Counted from the stretch's first letter, positions 27,337 to 37,297 are shown. The stretch is DNA of 64,000 nt from Bifidobacterium sp. ESL0704 (GCF_029392075.1 NZ_CP113929.1:1054001-1118000), one strand, 5' to 3'. The notes: a model not told the origin generated them from the sequence alone. Numbers and translations are program-made.

Positions 27337-28779
27337 ATGAGTGATGAAGCGAAGGGGTCGTCGCTGAGTGTCGAGGCGCAAGGCATCGATGTCATCGACG
27401 AATCGGAACGTAAGGGCAAGCCCTCGAGCCTGTTCTGGCCCTGGTTCGCGGCCAACATCTCGGTGCTGGCCATGTCGTACGGGGCGTGGGCGCTCGGTTT
27501 CGGGATTTCGTTCTGGCAGGCGGGGCTGACCACCATCATCGGCGTCGTGGTCTCGTTCCTGCTGGTGGGCATCGTCTCCATCGCGGGCAAGCGCGGCAAC
27601 GCGCCGACCATGGTGATCACGCGCGCCATCTTCGGCGTCAAAGGCGCGAAGGTCCCTGCGGCCATGTCGTGGATAGCGACGTTGGGCTGGGAGATTTCGT
27701 TGACGGTCACGGCCGTGCTCGCTATGTCCTCCACGCTGCAAAAACTCGGTATGGGTTCCGGCGCGAGCGCCAAGATCATCTCGACGGTCGTGGTCGTCGG
27801 GCTGGTGGTGGTGGCCGGCATCTTCGGCTATGACCTCATCATGAAATGCCAGCAGGTCATCACCATCGTCACCGGAATCGTGACCATCGGCTTCTTCATC
27901 CTGGGCTGGGGCAACATCGATTTTTCGCGAGTCGGTTCCGCCCATGCCGGCGGCCTGCCGGCGATGCTGGGATGCTGCCTGTTCGTCATGACCGGCTTCG
28001 GGCTGGGATGGGTCAACGTCGCCGCCGACTATTCGCGCTACCTGCCGCGCAAATCATCCAACGCCGGCATCGTGGCCTGGACCACGTTCGGCGCTTCGAT
28101 CGCCAACGTGCTGCTGATCGTCTACGGTCTGCTGCTGGCGGTCTCCAACGCCGATCTCGACAAGCAGGTCGGCCTGGACCCGGTCGGTGCCATGGCCTCG
28201 ATTCTGCCTACGTGGTATCTGGTGCCGTTCACGCTGGTGGCGGTGCTCGGGCTGATGAGCGGCGCGATCATGGACAACTATTCCAACGGTCTCGATCTGC
28301 TGTCCTTCGGTATCAAACTGCCGCGCACGTTGGCGGCCGCGCTGACCGCCGTGCTCACGGTCATCGGCGTCATCTACGTCACCTTCTTCTCCGACACCTT
28401 CATCGGTCCGTTCCAAGGCTTCCTTATCACGCTTGGCGTGCCCATGGCGGTGTGGACCGGCATGTTCGTGGCGGATGTGCTGCTGCGCAAGCGTGATTAC
28501 GACAGCGCGGACCTCTATGATCCTGCGGGACGCTACGGCGCGTGGAACGTCAAGGCGCTGGTGATCCTCGTGGTAGGCACCGTGCTCGGCTGGGGGCTCG
28601 TGGTCAATTCGGCGGCGAGCTGGCTGAACTGGCAGGGCTATCTGCTTGGCCTGTTCGGCGGCAAGGACGGGATGTGGGCGCAAGCCAATCTCGGCGTGTT
28701 CGTGGCGCTGGTGGTCGGACTGCTCGGCACTTTGATTTTCCAACGCAGTGACATCAAACGACAGGAAGGAGCCAACTGA
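27337..28779 (+). CDS. NCS1-family nucleobase/cation symporter
   Basis: A polytopic membrane protein of about 480 residues with roughly 12 hydrophobic segments. FWPWFAANISVLAMSYGAW, TLGWEISLTV and GWVNVAADYSRYLPR fit the NCS1 family, which imports cytosine, purines, allantoin, hydantoins or thiamine-like compounds with H+ or Na+. The exact substrate cannot be read. AGGAAGG (27324-27330) favours the second of two adjacent ATGs (27337) as start. The stop overlaps the ATG of the following hydrolase, so the two are co-translated and probably act on the same compound. Confidence 0.85.
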   Translation: MSDEAKGSSLSVEAQGIDVIDESERKGKPSSLFWPWFAANISVLAMSYGAWALGFGISFWQAGLTTIIGVVVSFLLVGIVSIAGKRGNAPTMVITRAIFGVKGAKVPAAMSWIATLGWEISLTVTAVLAMSSTLQKLGMGSGASAKIISTVVVVGLVVVAGIFGYDLIMKCQQVITIVTGIVTIGFFILGWGNIDFSRVGSAHAGGLPAMLGCCLFVMTGFGLGWVNVAADYSRYLPRKSSNAGIVAWTTFGASIANVLLIVYGLLLAVSNADLDKQVGLDPVGAMASILPTWYLVPFTLVAVLGLMSGAIMDNYSNGLDLLSFGIKLPRTLAAALTAVLTVIGVIYVTFFSDTFIGPFQGFLITLGVPMAVWTGMFVADVLLRKRDYDSADLYDPAGRYGAWNVKALVILVVGTVLGWGLVVNSAASWLNWQGYLLGLFGGKDGMWAQANLGVFVALVVGLLGTLIFQRSDIKRQEGAN

Positions 28780-29339
28780 TGGTTGACAAGGATGAATGGC
28801 TGGTGGTCGTGGACCGCCAGAAGGTGTTCGCACAAAGCGATTGGTCGACCTGGGCCTGTGCGGACGGCTCGTATTATGCCACGGACGAGCCTTTCAAGCA
28901 CCTGGCGAACGCCTACGGCGATCGGGTGGCCTACACCCGCTACATCGCGCCGGACAAGCCGCGGGACGCGTGGGTCGACTACTTCAAGGACTGGCCGCAG
29001 TTCCTCGTTCCACCGGATGACCCGATGTACGACTTCACCGACGAGACGGCCGAGCTTGCCAAAGGCCATCCTGTAGTGAGCAGGACGACGTTCGGCAAGT
29101 GGGGCGATGAGCTGAAAAAGGCCGTGCAAGGTGCCAGGAAGATCGCGGTGTGCGGGGTGGCCACCGATTGCTGTGTGCTCCAAACTGCATTGGCGGCGGC
29201 CGATGACGGCGTCGCCGTTCGGCTGATTGAGGATGCGTGCGCGGGCAGTACGCCTGAAAACCAGAAGCTGGCCATCGAGACGATGAAGCTGTTCACGCCG
29301 TTGATCACCGTGACCAATACCAAGGAATTGCTGGGCTGA
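28779..29339 (+). CDS. Isochorismatase-family cysteine hydrolase
   Basis: A 186-residue hydrolase with the family triad: Asp in LVVVDRQKVF, Lys in TTFGKWGDE, and the nucleophile Cys in CGVATDCCVLQTAL. The Asp-x-His-x-His metal site of nicotinamidases is not visible (YTRYIAPDKPRDAW stands in that region), so PncA activity is unlikely. Amidase, carbamoyl or ureido hydrolysis in nucleobase or ureide breakdown are candidates. The ATG overlaps the permease stop (TGATG), which ties its job to the imported substrate. Confidence 0.85.
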   Translation: MVDKDEWLVVVDRQKVFAQSDWSTWACADGSYYATDEPFKHLANAYGDRVAYTRYIAPDKPRDAWVDYFKDWPQFLVPPDDPMYDFTDETAELAKGHPVVSRTTFGKWGDELKKAVQGARKIAVCGVATDCCVLQTALAAADDGVAVRLIEDACAGSTPENQKLAIETMKLFTPLITVTNTKELLG

Positions 29340-29647
29340 TTATCTGCTTGTTCATCGTGCTGGGAACAGCAGGATTCAGGATTCTTTTCTTGGTTGTAAA
29401 AGGCTCAAGGAAACCGTCCCGAATTCTCGTTTGATGTGATTGGTGTGATGCAACAAGTCGCTTGTCGTCTATGCGATGGCAGGCGGCTTGCTGCGTTTCG
29501 CAGTGGGCCGGTCCGATTCTGTCATCGCTATTGGCTGGCCAGGCGATGTGGGCTATCATCGGTTACACAGTGTCAGGTCCGATCGGCAATGTCCGCGATT
29601 GGCATGACGGTTTGAATTGACGGCCTGGTGACGGATTGAGGTGTGCG
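29340..29647. other. Intergenic region before dgt
   Basis: About 310 bp with no supportable gene or clear terminator. A few short inverted repeats are present but none stands out. Confidence 0.4.
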
Positions 29648-30931
29648 ATGGAAACTGCAGATGGTGAGCAAGTGCTTCAGGACGAGGGCTATGATGCGTT
29701 CGACGAGGAGCGTTGGGCGCCCGAACCGCCGAAATCCCAATCCCGCACCGCCTTCCAGCGCGACCGCGCCCGTCTCATCCATTCCTCGGCCCTACGCAGG
29801 CTCGGAGCCAAGAGCCAGATTCTGGTGGCCGGAACCGACGATTTCGCCCGCACGCGCCTGACGCATACCTTGGAAGTCGCGCAGATCGGCCGGCAGATCG
29901 GCTCGATGCTGGGCTGCGACCCGGATGTCGTCGACTGCGCCTGCCTCGCCCACGACCTGGGACACCCGCCCTTCGGACACAACGGGGAGCGCGTGCTGGC
30001 CGATATCGCCTCCGGCATCGGAGGTTTTGAAGGCAATGCGCAGACCTTGCGCTTGCTGACGAGGCTCGAGCCGAAGGTCTTTCATGCCGACGGACGTTCT
30101 GCGGGGGTCAATCTCACGCGCGCCTCGCTCGATGCCGCGGTGAAATACCCTTGGACCCTGGACGAGGCTGCAGCGCACCCGAAAGGGGAACGAAGCCTGA
30201 AATTCTGCGTCTACCCGGATGATGTCGACGTCTTCAACTGGCTCAAGGCCGGAGCGCCGAAAGATGCCAAGCCGATGGAATGCCAGGTCATGGACCTTTC
30301 CGACGACATCGCCTACAGCGTCCACGACGTGGAGGACGCCATCGCCACCGGCACCTTCAACCCGCTGGCCCTGGCCGACCCACGCGTGCTCGACGGCGTG
30401 GTGGAGATGACCCGCGAATGGTACGGGCGGCAATGGGACCCCGACCAACTGCTCGAGGCCTTGCACCGCCTGATGAAGAGGCATATGTTCCCCTCGCATT
30501 TCAACGGTTCACGCCAGGCGCTGGCGCAGTTGAAGAACATCACCAGCTCGCTGATCGGCCGGTTCGCCGGTTCCGTCGAGCAGGCGACGCGCGAGAAGTA
30601 CGGGCAGGGGAGACTGACCCGTTACAGCGCCAACGTCGTCATTCCCGACGAGACCAATTACGAAATCGTGGCGCTCAAGGGCATCGCCGTCTACTTCGTC
30701 ATGGCACCGCGTGAACGCGAGCCCCTGCACGATCAGGAGCAGCAGATCGTCGCCGACTTGGTCGACGTGCTGATGGCGGATTCCCCGCGTCCCTCCGACG
30801 CGCTGGAAACCGTGTTTCTCGAGGACTGGAACGAATCCACCAACGATGACGAGCGGCTGCGCGTGGCCATCGACCAGGTGGCGAGCCTCACCGACGGCTC
30901 GGCGATGACCCTGCATTCCCTGATCTGCTGA
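29648..30931 (+). CDS. dgt: dGTP triphosphohydrolase-like HD protein
   Basis: This 427-residue HD-domain enzyme hydrolyses dNTPs to deoxynucleosides and triphosphate. The order is RLIHSSALRRLGAKSQ, then RTRLTHTLEVAQIGR (first His), LAHDLGHPPFGHNGE (HD pair) and DLSDDIAYSVHDVEDA (last Asp). This is the short dGTPase-like form usual in actinobacteria. I chose ATG at 29648 after GAGGTG; an upstream TTG at 29636 is in frame. It lies just upstream of dnaG in the same direction, a pairing common in related genomes. Confidence 0.93.
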   Translation: METADGEQVLQDEGYDAFDEERWAPEPPKSQSRTAFQRDRARLIHSSALRRLGAKSQILVAGTDDFARTRLTHTLEVAQIGRQIGSMLGCDPDVVDCACLAHDLGHPPFGHNGERVLADIASGIGGFEGNAQTLRLLTRLEPKVFHADGRSAGVNLTRASLDAAVKYPWTLDEAAAHPKGERSLKFCVYPDDVDVFNWLKAGAPKDAKPMECQVMDLSDDIAYSVHDVEDAIATGTFNPLALADPRVLDGVVEMTREWYGRQWDPDQLLEALHRLMKRHMFPSHFNGSRQALAQLKNITSSLIGRFAGSVEQATREKYGQGRLTRYSANVVIPDETNYEIVALKGIAVYFVMAPREREPLHDQEQQIVADLVDVLMADSPRPSDALETVFLEDWNESTNDDERLRVAIDQVASLTDGSAMTLHSLIC

Positions 30932-31103
30932 GTCCGCGCATCGTCGTCTTGCGCGATGAACGCCGGAAGACGCGGGCCCGCACATCTGGTCGTTCGAGAA
31001 TCGGCGTCGTTGCGTTGCCCTGGAATCAAGAAATCTTGATTTCCGGTCTGGGCGTATACGTTTTGATTGCCCTCATGCACGGCATACGGTAAGGTGGGCA
31101 ATT

Positions 31104-33221
31104 ATGGCTGGAATGATTCTCAAAACGGACGTGGAGAAGGTGCGTGCCACGGCGGACCTCTACGATATCGTCTCCTCGACGGTGACGCTCAAGGCCGCGG
31201 GCACCGGTACTTTTATGGGATTGTGCCCCTTCCATGACGAGAAGACGCCGAGTTTCAGCGTACGGCCCTCACTGGGTGTCTGGCATTGCTTCGGCTGCGG
31301 GCTCGGCGGGGACGTCTTCGCCTACGTCGAACACCGTGAGAACATCGATTTCCGCGAGGCCGTCGAGCTTCTGGCCGACAAATACCATATAGAACTGCAT
31401 TACGAGAAAAGCGACGGAAACCGTGAGGAGCACCATGGCTCCAAACGCGCCCGCCTGCTCGAGGCCAACGAGGAGGCGCAGCGCTTCTTCGTCTCCCAGA
31501 TCATGAGCCCCGAGGCGTTGGCGGCGAGGAAGTTGCTTGGCGGCCGCAACTTCAGCCAGGCGGATTGCCAGCGTTTCGGCTGCGGCTATGCCCCGCAGGG
31601 GTGGGACAATCTCGTCCGGCACCTGGCCGGCAAAGGCTTCACCCAGCAGGAGATGCTGGATGCCGGGCTGGCGCGACAAGGTCAGCGCGGCATCTACGAC
31701 TATTTCCGCGGCCGTGCCACCTGGCCCATCCGGGACTCCACGGGGCGCACGCTCGGTTTCGGCGCCCGAAAACTCTATGACGACGACACCATCAACGCCA
31801 AATACATCAACACTCCCGACACCCAGCTCTACCGCAAGACCCAGGTGCTTTACGGCATCGACCTGGCCAAATCCAGCATCGTCAAGAAGCGTCAGGCCGT
31901 CATCGTCGAGGGCTACACGGACGTGATGGCGTGCCATCTGGCCGGTATCGACACCGCCGTGGCCACTTGCGGCACCGCGTTCGGCGAAGAACACGCCAAA
32001 ATCATCCGCAGGCTGATCTCCGACGATTCCCTGGGCGCCGTCCAGCTCGTCGGACCGCTGAAGGTCGAAGGCCAATCCCTGAGTTCGCGTATCGTCTTCA
32101 CCTTCGACGGAGACGCGGCGGGTCAGAAGGCCGCCATCCACGCCTTCGGTCTGGATTCGGCGTTCCTTTCCCAGACGTTCGTGGCCGTCGCCGACAACAA
32201 TCTCGACCCATGCGACCTGCGCATCCAACAGGGAGATGAGGCGGTTCGTTCACTGATCAACGACCATGCAAGGCCGTTGTATGATTTCGTCATCGACACC
32301 GCCATCAACCGGTTCGACACGTCGTATACCACCGGCCAGATGGGCGCGGTGAAGGCCGTCGCGCCTTTGATCGCGCAGATTCGTGACCGTTCTCTGCTCG
32401 ACATCTACACCCGTAAGGCGACCCGCCGCATCGGCGTGGATCTTGACATCGTCAGGCGCGAGGTCAACGCCGCCAGACGAAGGCTGCATGTGCGCGACGA
32501 CGACGCCTATGCGCCCAAACGCCGGGGCGGCAACGGCTTCGGCCTTCATAGGGACGATAACGATGGGAACAGCTATGCGAACCCTGCAGCGCGCAAGGCC
32601 CTGCAACATCGAGATGCCGCCGACCAGACGTATTTCCGCGTGGACGATGCGGTGTTCATCTGCGAACAACAGTTCATGGCTGTGCTCATCCAGGTGCCGC
32701 GCGCCATCAACGTCAATGCGTTTGCGCGTCTGACGCTTGCCGATTTCATGACCCCGGTGTTCCGCACATTGTTCCAGGCGATCGCAGCGGCAGGCGGTTT
32801 GCCGGATAACGGCACGCCGCAAGGTCTGTGGATGCACAACCTCACCAAAGCAGGCGGTCCGATGCTCGAGCAGGTCATCAACGAGCTGGCCGTTATGCCG
32901 CTTCCGTTGCCCGGAGGCGATGGCCAGAACGGCAATGCCCGTGATGCGAACGTCGCAGGTGCGGGCATCAATGGCGACGAAACGTCGAATTCCGCCGCCG
33001 CGCAGCTTCGTGCGCCCACCGCGGAAGAGCAGCGTTACGCCGCGGAACTGACCGCAAGACTGCTGGACGTCGGCTATATGCGTCGCATCGGTGCCGCAAA
33101 ACGTAAAATGGCACAGATACCGGACGGTGAGGAGAAAATCAGGATTTTGGGGGAAGTCACCAACATGGAGGCCGCCAGGAAGGATCTGCAGGCGCAGGTT
33201 TACGGCAATGCCGTCGCCTGA
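31104..33221 (+). CDS. dnaG: DNA primase
   Basis: The enzyme makes RNA primers at the replication fork. The N-terminal zinc finger reads CPFHDEKTPSF ... WHCFGCGLGGD (ligands C, H, C, C). The catalytic core follows with a TOPRIM domain shown by VIVEGYTDVMA and TFDGDAAG. The C-terminal third is variable and would bind the replicative helicase; at 705 residues it is somewhat longer than the E. coli protein. AAGGTGGG stands before the ATG. The hydrophilic stretch around residues 460-500 (RDDDAYAPKRRGG) is probably a linker. Confidence 0.96.
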   Translation: MAGMILKTDVEKVRATADLYDIVSSTVTLKAAGTGTFMGLCPFHDEKTPSFSVRPSLGVWHCFGCGLGGDVFAYVEHRENIDFREAVELLADKYHIELHYEKSDGNREEHHGSKRARLLEANEEAQRFFVSQIMSPEALAARKLLGGRNFSQADCQRFGCGYAPQGWDNLVRHLAGKGFTQQEMLDAGLARQGQRGIYDYFRGRATWPIRDSTGRTLGFGARKLYDDDTINAKYINTPDTQLYRKTQVLYGIDLAKSSIVKKRQAVIVEGYTDVMACHLAGIDTAVATCGTAFGEEHAKIIRRLISDDSLGAVQLVGPLKVEGQSLSSRIVFTFDGDAAGQKAAIHAFGLDSAFLSQTFVAVADNNLDPCDLRIQQGDEAVRSLINDHARPLYDFVIDTAINRFDTSYTTGQMGAVKAVAPLIAQIRDRSLLDIYTRKATRRIGVDLDIVRREVNAARRRLHVRDDDAYAPKRRGGNGFGLHRDDNDGNSYANPAARKALQHRDAADQTYFRVDDAVFICEQQFMAVLIQVPRAINVNAFARLTLADFMTPVFRTLFQAIAAAGGLPDNGTPQGLWMHNLTKAGGPMLEQVINELAVMPLPLPGGDGQNGNARDANVAGAGINGDETSNSAAAQLRAPTAEEQRYAAELTARLLDVGYMRRIGAAKRKMAQIPDGEEKIRILGEVTNMEAARKDLQAQVYGNAVA

Positions 33222-33634
33222 GTGCGCTGTTGTCGAAAACACGGCAGGCCGCAATCGATTTCCAAAAAAATTTTATGAATTTTGGTCGCTTTGGTACACC
33301 CCAAAAAAGTCAATAAAATCTTGGATTTTTCCCGTGTTTTCCTGTCATTCAAATGAAAATGGTCGCTAAATGCTCGTTTTTTCGTACTTTTCCGCTCTCG
33401 AATACCCATACAATAAGAAGTAAGAGAACGAATACACGCATTGCTGTGGAGTCTAGATACGTACTGGAATGTGTTTTCGTCGGCCGTTGCATCGGCTTTG
33501 TGATGGATGGGGAAACTGGATGATTGTGACGTTTGGGTGTGCCGTGCGGGCATGGCTCTTTCCGATTGGACTGCAGCGATGAGAGGCGGTCATGATGTCG
33601 GATATTTCCGTTTGATGGTTTGGCTGGTGTTTTG
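33222..33634. other. AT-rich intergenic region downstream of dnaG
   Basis: About 410 bp with runs of A and T, unlike the flanking genes. No gene or RNA is supported. It probably holds the dnaG terminator region and the promoter of the permease; clear consensus boxes were not assigned. Confidence 0.4.
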
Positions 33635-34828
33635 ATGCGCAAGTGGATCGTCAAAGAACTGAAAAACGACACCATTCTGGTGGTGGCGACGATACTCGCC
33701 ATCATTTCCTGTTTTATCGTTCCCCCGGATCGTCAGTACCTCGGCTACATCCACATGAACACCATTTCGCAGCTTGTCTGTCTTATGCTGGTGGTCTGCG
33801 GTTTCCAGCGCATCGGGGTTTTCCACATCATCGGCACCAAGCTGCTCGAGCATGTGCATACCGAAGGCGCGTTGGTGATCGCACTCGTCTCCCTGACGTT
33901 TTTCTCCGCGATTTTCATCACCAATGACGTTTCCCTGGTCACGTTCATTCCTTTTGCGATTTCCGTATTGGTTATGGCGAACATGGAAGACAAGGCCGTT
34001 CTGGTGGCGACATTGATGACCATCGGCGCCAACACCGGAAGCATGCTCACACCGGTCGGCAACGCCCACAATCTTTACCTCAAATCCGTCTCCAAGATGC
34101 CGACCTCCGAATTTCTGGAGGTCATGGGGCCGTTCTCCGTTGCTTCCGCGATTATGCTGCTTGCCGTCATCCTGATCGTATTCCGCCGTCGCAACAGTCA
34201 GGCGGACTTCGCGGGGCTGGGACGCAAGGGCATTGAGCAGTCGCTTTTCGCGCCGCAAAGCGAGGGGCAGCCCGACGAGGTCCGTGTCCTCGGTTATGGC
34301 GCAGGCTATGGCGGCTGGCGTGCGATTGTCTACATCGTGTTGTTCCTCATCTGCATCTTCGCTGTGGGCGGTTGGATTCCGCTGTGGCTGATGTGCGTTT
34401 TGGTGTTCGGCATGTTCCTGATCTGCGATCGTCGCGCGTTCCTCAAGGTCGACTGGAGCCTGCCGCTCACCTTCGTCATGTTCTTCATTTTCATCGGCAA
34501 TATGCGTCGCGTGCCGGAATTCTCGAATTTCGTGGCCTCGATAGTCAACCAGCATCCGATGGAGGTCGCCGTCGCGTCGAGCCAGATCATCAGCAACGTG
34601 CCCACTTCCATTCTGCTTTCCGGTTTCTGCAACCAATGGCGCGAGCTGATCATCGGCACCAATCTCGGTGGGCTCGGCACGCTGATCGCCTCGATGGCCT
34701 CGCTGATCTCCTATCAGCAGATCGCGCGCAAATACCCGGACAAGAAGGGCCGCTATCTGCTGGTCTATACGTTTGTCAATGTCCTGTTCTTGGCGGTGCT
34801 GCTTGCTCTGGCTTTGATCATCAACTGA
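33635..34828 (+). CDS. SLC13/ArsB-type anion permease family protein
   Basis: A polytopic membrane protein of 397 residues with about 10 hydrophobic segments. It has ITNDVSLVTFIPFAI, TPVGNAHNLYLKSV and SQIISNVPTSILLSGF, the paired NxxP-like loops of the ion transporter superfamily that includes ArsB, NhaD and the SLC13 dicarboxylate carriers. The substrate cannot be given; citrate, arsenite or Na+/H+ exchange are all family members' roles. ATG 33635 begins MRKWIVKELKNDT and was chosen over an upstream TTG. It is a single gene. Confidence 0.75.
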   Translation: MRKWIVKELKNDTILVVATILAIISCFIVPPDRQYLGYIHMNTISQLVCLMLVVCGFQRIGVFHIIGTKLLEHVHTEGALVIALVSLTFFSAIFITNDVSLVTFIPFAISVLVMANMEDKAVLVATLMTIGANTGSMLTPVGNAHNLYLKSVSKMPTSEFLEVMGPFSVASAIMLLAVILIVFRRRNSQADFAGLGRKGIEQSLFAPQSEGQPDEVRVLGYGAGYGGWRAIVYIVLFLICIFAVGGWIPLWLMCVLVFGMFLICDRRAFLKVDWSLPLTFVMFFIFIGNMRRVPEFSNFVASIVNQHPMEVAVASSQIISNVPTSILLSGFCNQWRELIIGTNLGGLGTLIASMASLISYQQIARKYPDKKGRYLLVYTFVNVLFLAVLLALALIIN

Positions 34829-34983
34829 CTGATGGTATGCCACGGCGACGCTGAATCATGGGTGCTTGGCTTTCGACCCGTCTGTTTCCAGCATTGCGCT
34901 GCCGGCTCTATGGCTTGGTTGTGCCAGTCGCCTTGGCTTGGGCCAGCGCAGGCAGCTGTGACAGCCAGTCCTTGAAGTCCCTC

Positions 34984-36243
34984 TTAGTAAGGCAACGAGT
35001 ATTTTGTGGTTCCTGCCGAGGTGATGCTTTGCAGCTTGCCTGTATTCGTAAGACCTTCGAGCGCATTGGTGATTGCCCCGGAATCGGTGCCCAATTGGGT
35101 CTGGATCTCCTTGAGGCTCATCGCCGTCTTCCGCTTTGAGAGCAGATGCATGGTGATTTCCTCAAGAGCGCTGATTTGCCATTGATTCGTAGTTTGGCCG
35201 TCCGCCCATGCTCGCCATTCGGTTTTGACGCTGTCCGGCAACGAGTCCAATGCTTTGGGGCCATAGTCGCCATTGAGAAGCTTCCAGGCTTTCTCGCCGG
35301 CAAAGACAACGGACGGGAGAGGTGTCACATCCAGCACGCGGCTTCCGGTGAGCGCTTCGGCCGGACGGGTGGTGAACAGATGTGTGCCGCCCAACGGGAA
35401 CGTGTAGCGTTTCGCCCTGCCCGTCCCTGTTGCGCAATCGTGATCGTTGTCATCGCGCGTCCCGTTTTCGGCGTTTCCGGTATTTTCGCCGTCCGTCTGT
35501 GGCGCCGGCCATGCGCAGTCGAGTACCGGTTTGGGCAGGATCATCGCCACCGATCCCGGTCCGACACGAAGTTGCGGGCTGGCGAGACTTTGCGAGTAGG
35601 CATCGAGGATACGCTGCACGCCGGTGCCGTAGTTTTCGCTCAGGTGCAGGGCTTCGAACACGTCGGCAAGCCATGCGTTGCGTGATTCGCTGACCCCGTT
35701 CAACAGGTCGTTGACCTCGAAGCCGTCCACCAGGCCGCCGGGGGAGACGATTTCGATGCTCGAGTCGAAAACGCTGATCAGAATCGGCCCGCTCTTGTCG
35801 TAATCACGGTGCAGGACGGCGTTGATCAGGGACTCGCGCAGAGCGGTTTCGGGCCATGTGTTTTCGGGATTGTGGCGGTTGAAGAACATCATCGTGGCGT
35901 CGATCTGCTTCATGAGCGAACCGGAAACGTTCTGCCGTTGCACGAGTTTTGCCTTGGTCTCACCTTCGAATACCGCGCATTTGACGAGGTAAGGGCATTG
36001 CTCGGAGAGCAGAAGGGCTACATTGGTGGTTTGCTGTTCGGCGTCGAAAAGATGCAGCCGTTCGAGGCTGGCATCGCACCATTCGATTCCTGCCGAAGCG
36101 AATGCCGACTTTGCGTATGCAAAGGTCAGGTTCTGATTCGCGCTCGAACGATGGTCGAAGGGGAGTGCCGCGGAAAACGAACCGGCGACCTGCCGGTTTC
36201 CATCGTGTTCAGCGCCATGGGGCATTCCCTCGTCCGTATCCAT
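34984..36243 (-). CDS. ATP-binding transcriptional-regulator-like protein lacking the AlbA_2 domain
   Basis: The 419-residue protein matches the middle and end of the AlbA_2/HATPase_c_4 regulator family. LTFAYAKSAFASAGIEW and NVALLLSEQCPYLVKCAVF come first, then ATP-site residues ALRESLINAVLHRDY, and finally a winged-helix-like end (MSLKEIQTQLGTDSGAITNALE, in parts). Full-length members have an N-terminal AlbA_2 domain of about 110 residues. Here only about 25 unrelated residues precede the conserved part, and stop codons lie just upstream in frame. The 5' part therefore seems to be lost. Whether the shortened protein works is unknown. Confidence 0.65.
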   Translation of the reverse strand: MDTDEGMPHGAEHDGNRQVAGSFSAALPFDHRSSANQNLTFAYAKSAFASAGIEWCDASLERLHLFDAEQQTTNVALLLSEQCPYLVKCAVFEGETKAKLVQRQNVSGSLMKQIDATMMFFNRHNPENTWPETALRESLINAVLHRDYDKSGPILISVFDSSIEIVSPGGLVDGFEVNDLLNGVSESRNAWLADVFEALHLSENYGTGVQRILDAYSQSLASPQLRVGPGSVAMILPKPVLDCAWPAPQTDGENTGNAENGTRDDNDHDCATGTGRAKRYTFPLGGTHLFTTRPAEALTGSRVLDVTPLPSVVFAGEKAWKLLNGDYGPKALDSLPDSVKTEWRAWADGQTTNQWQISALEEITMHLLSKRKTAMSLKEIQTQLGTDSGAITNALEGLTNTGKLQSITSAGTTKYSLPY

Positions 36244-36518
36244 GACTCGAGTTTATCGTCACTTTGCGACACGAATAGCACGTTTCCATTGCAATTCCGC
36301 CATGTTCCGGCACTCGCGCGGTTCCGGGTCCTCTGGCAGGGTCGTCTCCATGTTTCCGATTGATATGTCGGCCATCGGCGGTTTTCAACCCGATCATGGC
36401 GCCATGATTAGGGGAAAACAGTGACTTTCGGCACCGGGCACGGCATCGTCGGACGTGTGACGACGGGAGCATGAACACACAACGCACAGCAATGTACCCG
36501 GCATCCACTTCGACGCCT
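36244..36518. other. Scar region between two truncated genes
   Basis: This lies between the 5'-truncated regulator and the 3'-truncated histidine kinase, both on the minus strand. I can support no gene in it and found no AlbA_2 or kinase remnant in the frames I checked. Confidence 0.45.
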
Positions 36519-36608
36519 ACAGATCAAACAGATGAAACAGATGAAACAGATGAAACAGATGAAACAGATGAAACAGATGAAACAGATGAAACAGATGAAA
36601 CAGATCAA
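36519..36608. repeat. Ten-copy 9-nt microsatellite
   Basis: Eight copies of ACAGATGAA are flanked by one ACAGATCAA on each side. The period is a multiple of three, so any frame through it stays open (Phe-His-Leu on minus, Thr-Asp-Glu on plus). Copy number is likely to vary between isolates. It directly follows the broken end of the kinase remnant. Confidence 0.95.
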
Positions 36609-36614
36609 ACCGGC

Positions 36615-37262
36615 TCATTGGCTCCCGCGGTACAAGCCGATGGAATCGTGCATTTCGCTGGCCATGCTGGCGCGCTCGCGGGACAGCGTCAACGATTCGA
36701 TGGTGTCGACGTCGTGTTCCAACCGGTCGTTGGCTTTCTGCAATTTCGTTGCTTGGGCGGTATAGACCATGAAAAGAATGCCGGCGAAGAGCATATACAG
36801 TGACATCACCAAAAAATAAATGTTGTGATAGCCGGAGCGGTCGTTCAGGACCGGTGCCAGTGCCCACATCAACGGCGCCGACACCATGATGGCGGCATAA
36901 CCGAAAACCGGGCCGAAAAGCAGCGACGACGCTTCGGCCTCGACGATATAGGCCAGCAGCTGCCCGCCGTGACGCATAAACGGTGATGCTCAGATGCACA
37001 TGGAGATCAAAGCCAACGCCGCCACGCGTTGCCAAGCCAGGCGAGGAACTTTGAGCATGGCGATATACAACAACACGATGAGAGTCGGCTGCAGCCACAT
37101 CAGCAGTTGGTGTCCGACATACGCTGAATCAGGAATCTGAAAGACAAATCCGAGACTAAAAATCAATGCCGAATACTTGGGAAACCCACGTTTGGAGACG
37201 TCTCGGTCAATGATGGGAGTCAATTGTCCACCTGTCGATTGGTCTTTGCCGTTTCCGGTCAT
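36615..37262 (-). pseudogene. Broken sensor histidine kinase (membrane and start of dimerisation region)
   Basis: Read on the minus strand, one continuous frame runs from MTGNGKDQS through several hydrophobic segments, is cut by an in-frame TGA at 36992-36990 (ALISMCI, stop, ASPFMRHGG), and resumes with more membrane segments. It ends in LTLSRERASMASEMHDSIG, the start of a HisKA_3 box with the phospho-His. After that the homology stops at GLYRGSQ and the microsatellite follows. The ATPase domain is absent and no response regulator is nearby. Both the internal stop and the missing kinase domain argue for a dead gene. Confidence 0.7.
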
Positions 37263-37297
37263 CCGACTCCTTCGACACATTGATGGAGTGTAATAGG

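Noticed and set aside
26868-27344. Open frame of 158 codons starting MVVVREVVACEVV
   Set aside because: The start is the 15-nt repeat and the rest shows no coding signature; it also overlaps the permease start and the candidate operator.
36517-37098. Minus-strand frame of 193 codons ending in a Phe-His-Leu repeat
   Set aside because: It is out of frame with the recognisable kinase remnant and its tail is only the microsatellite.
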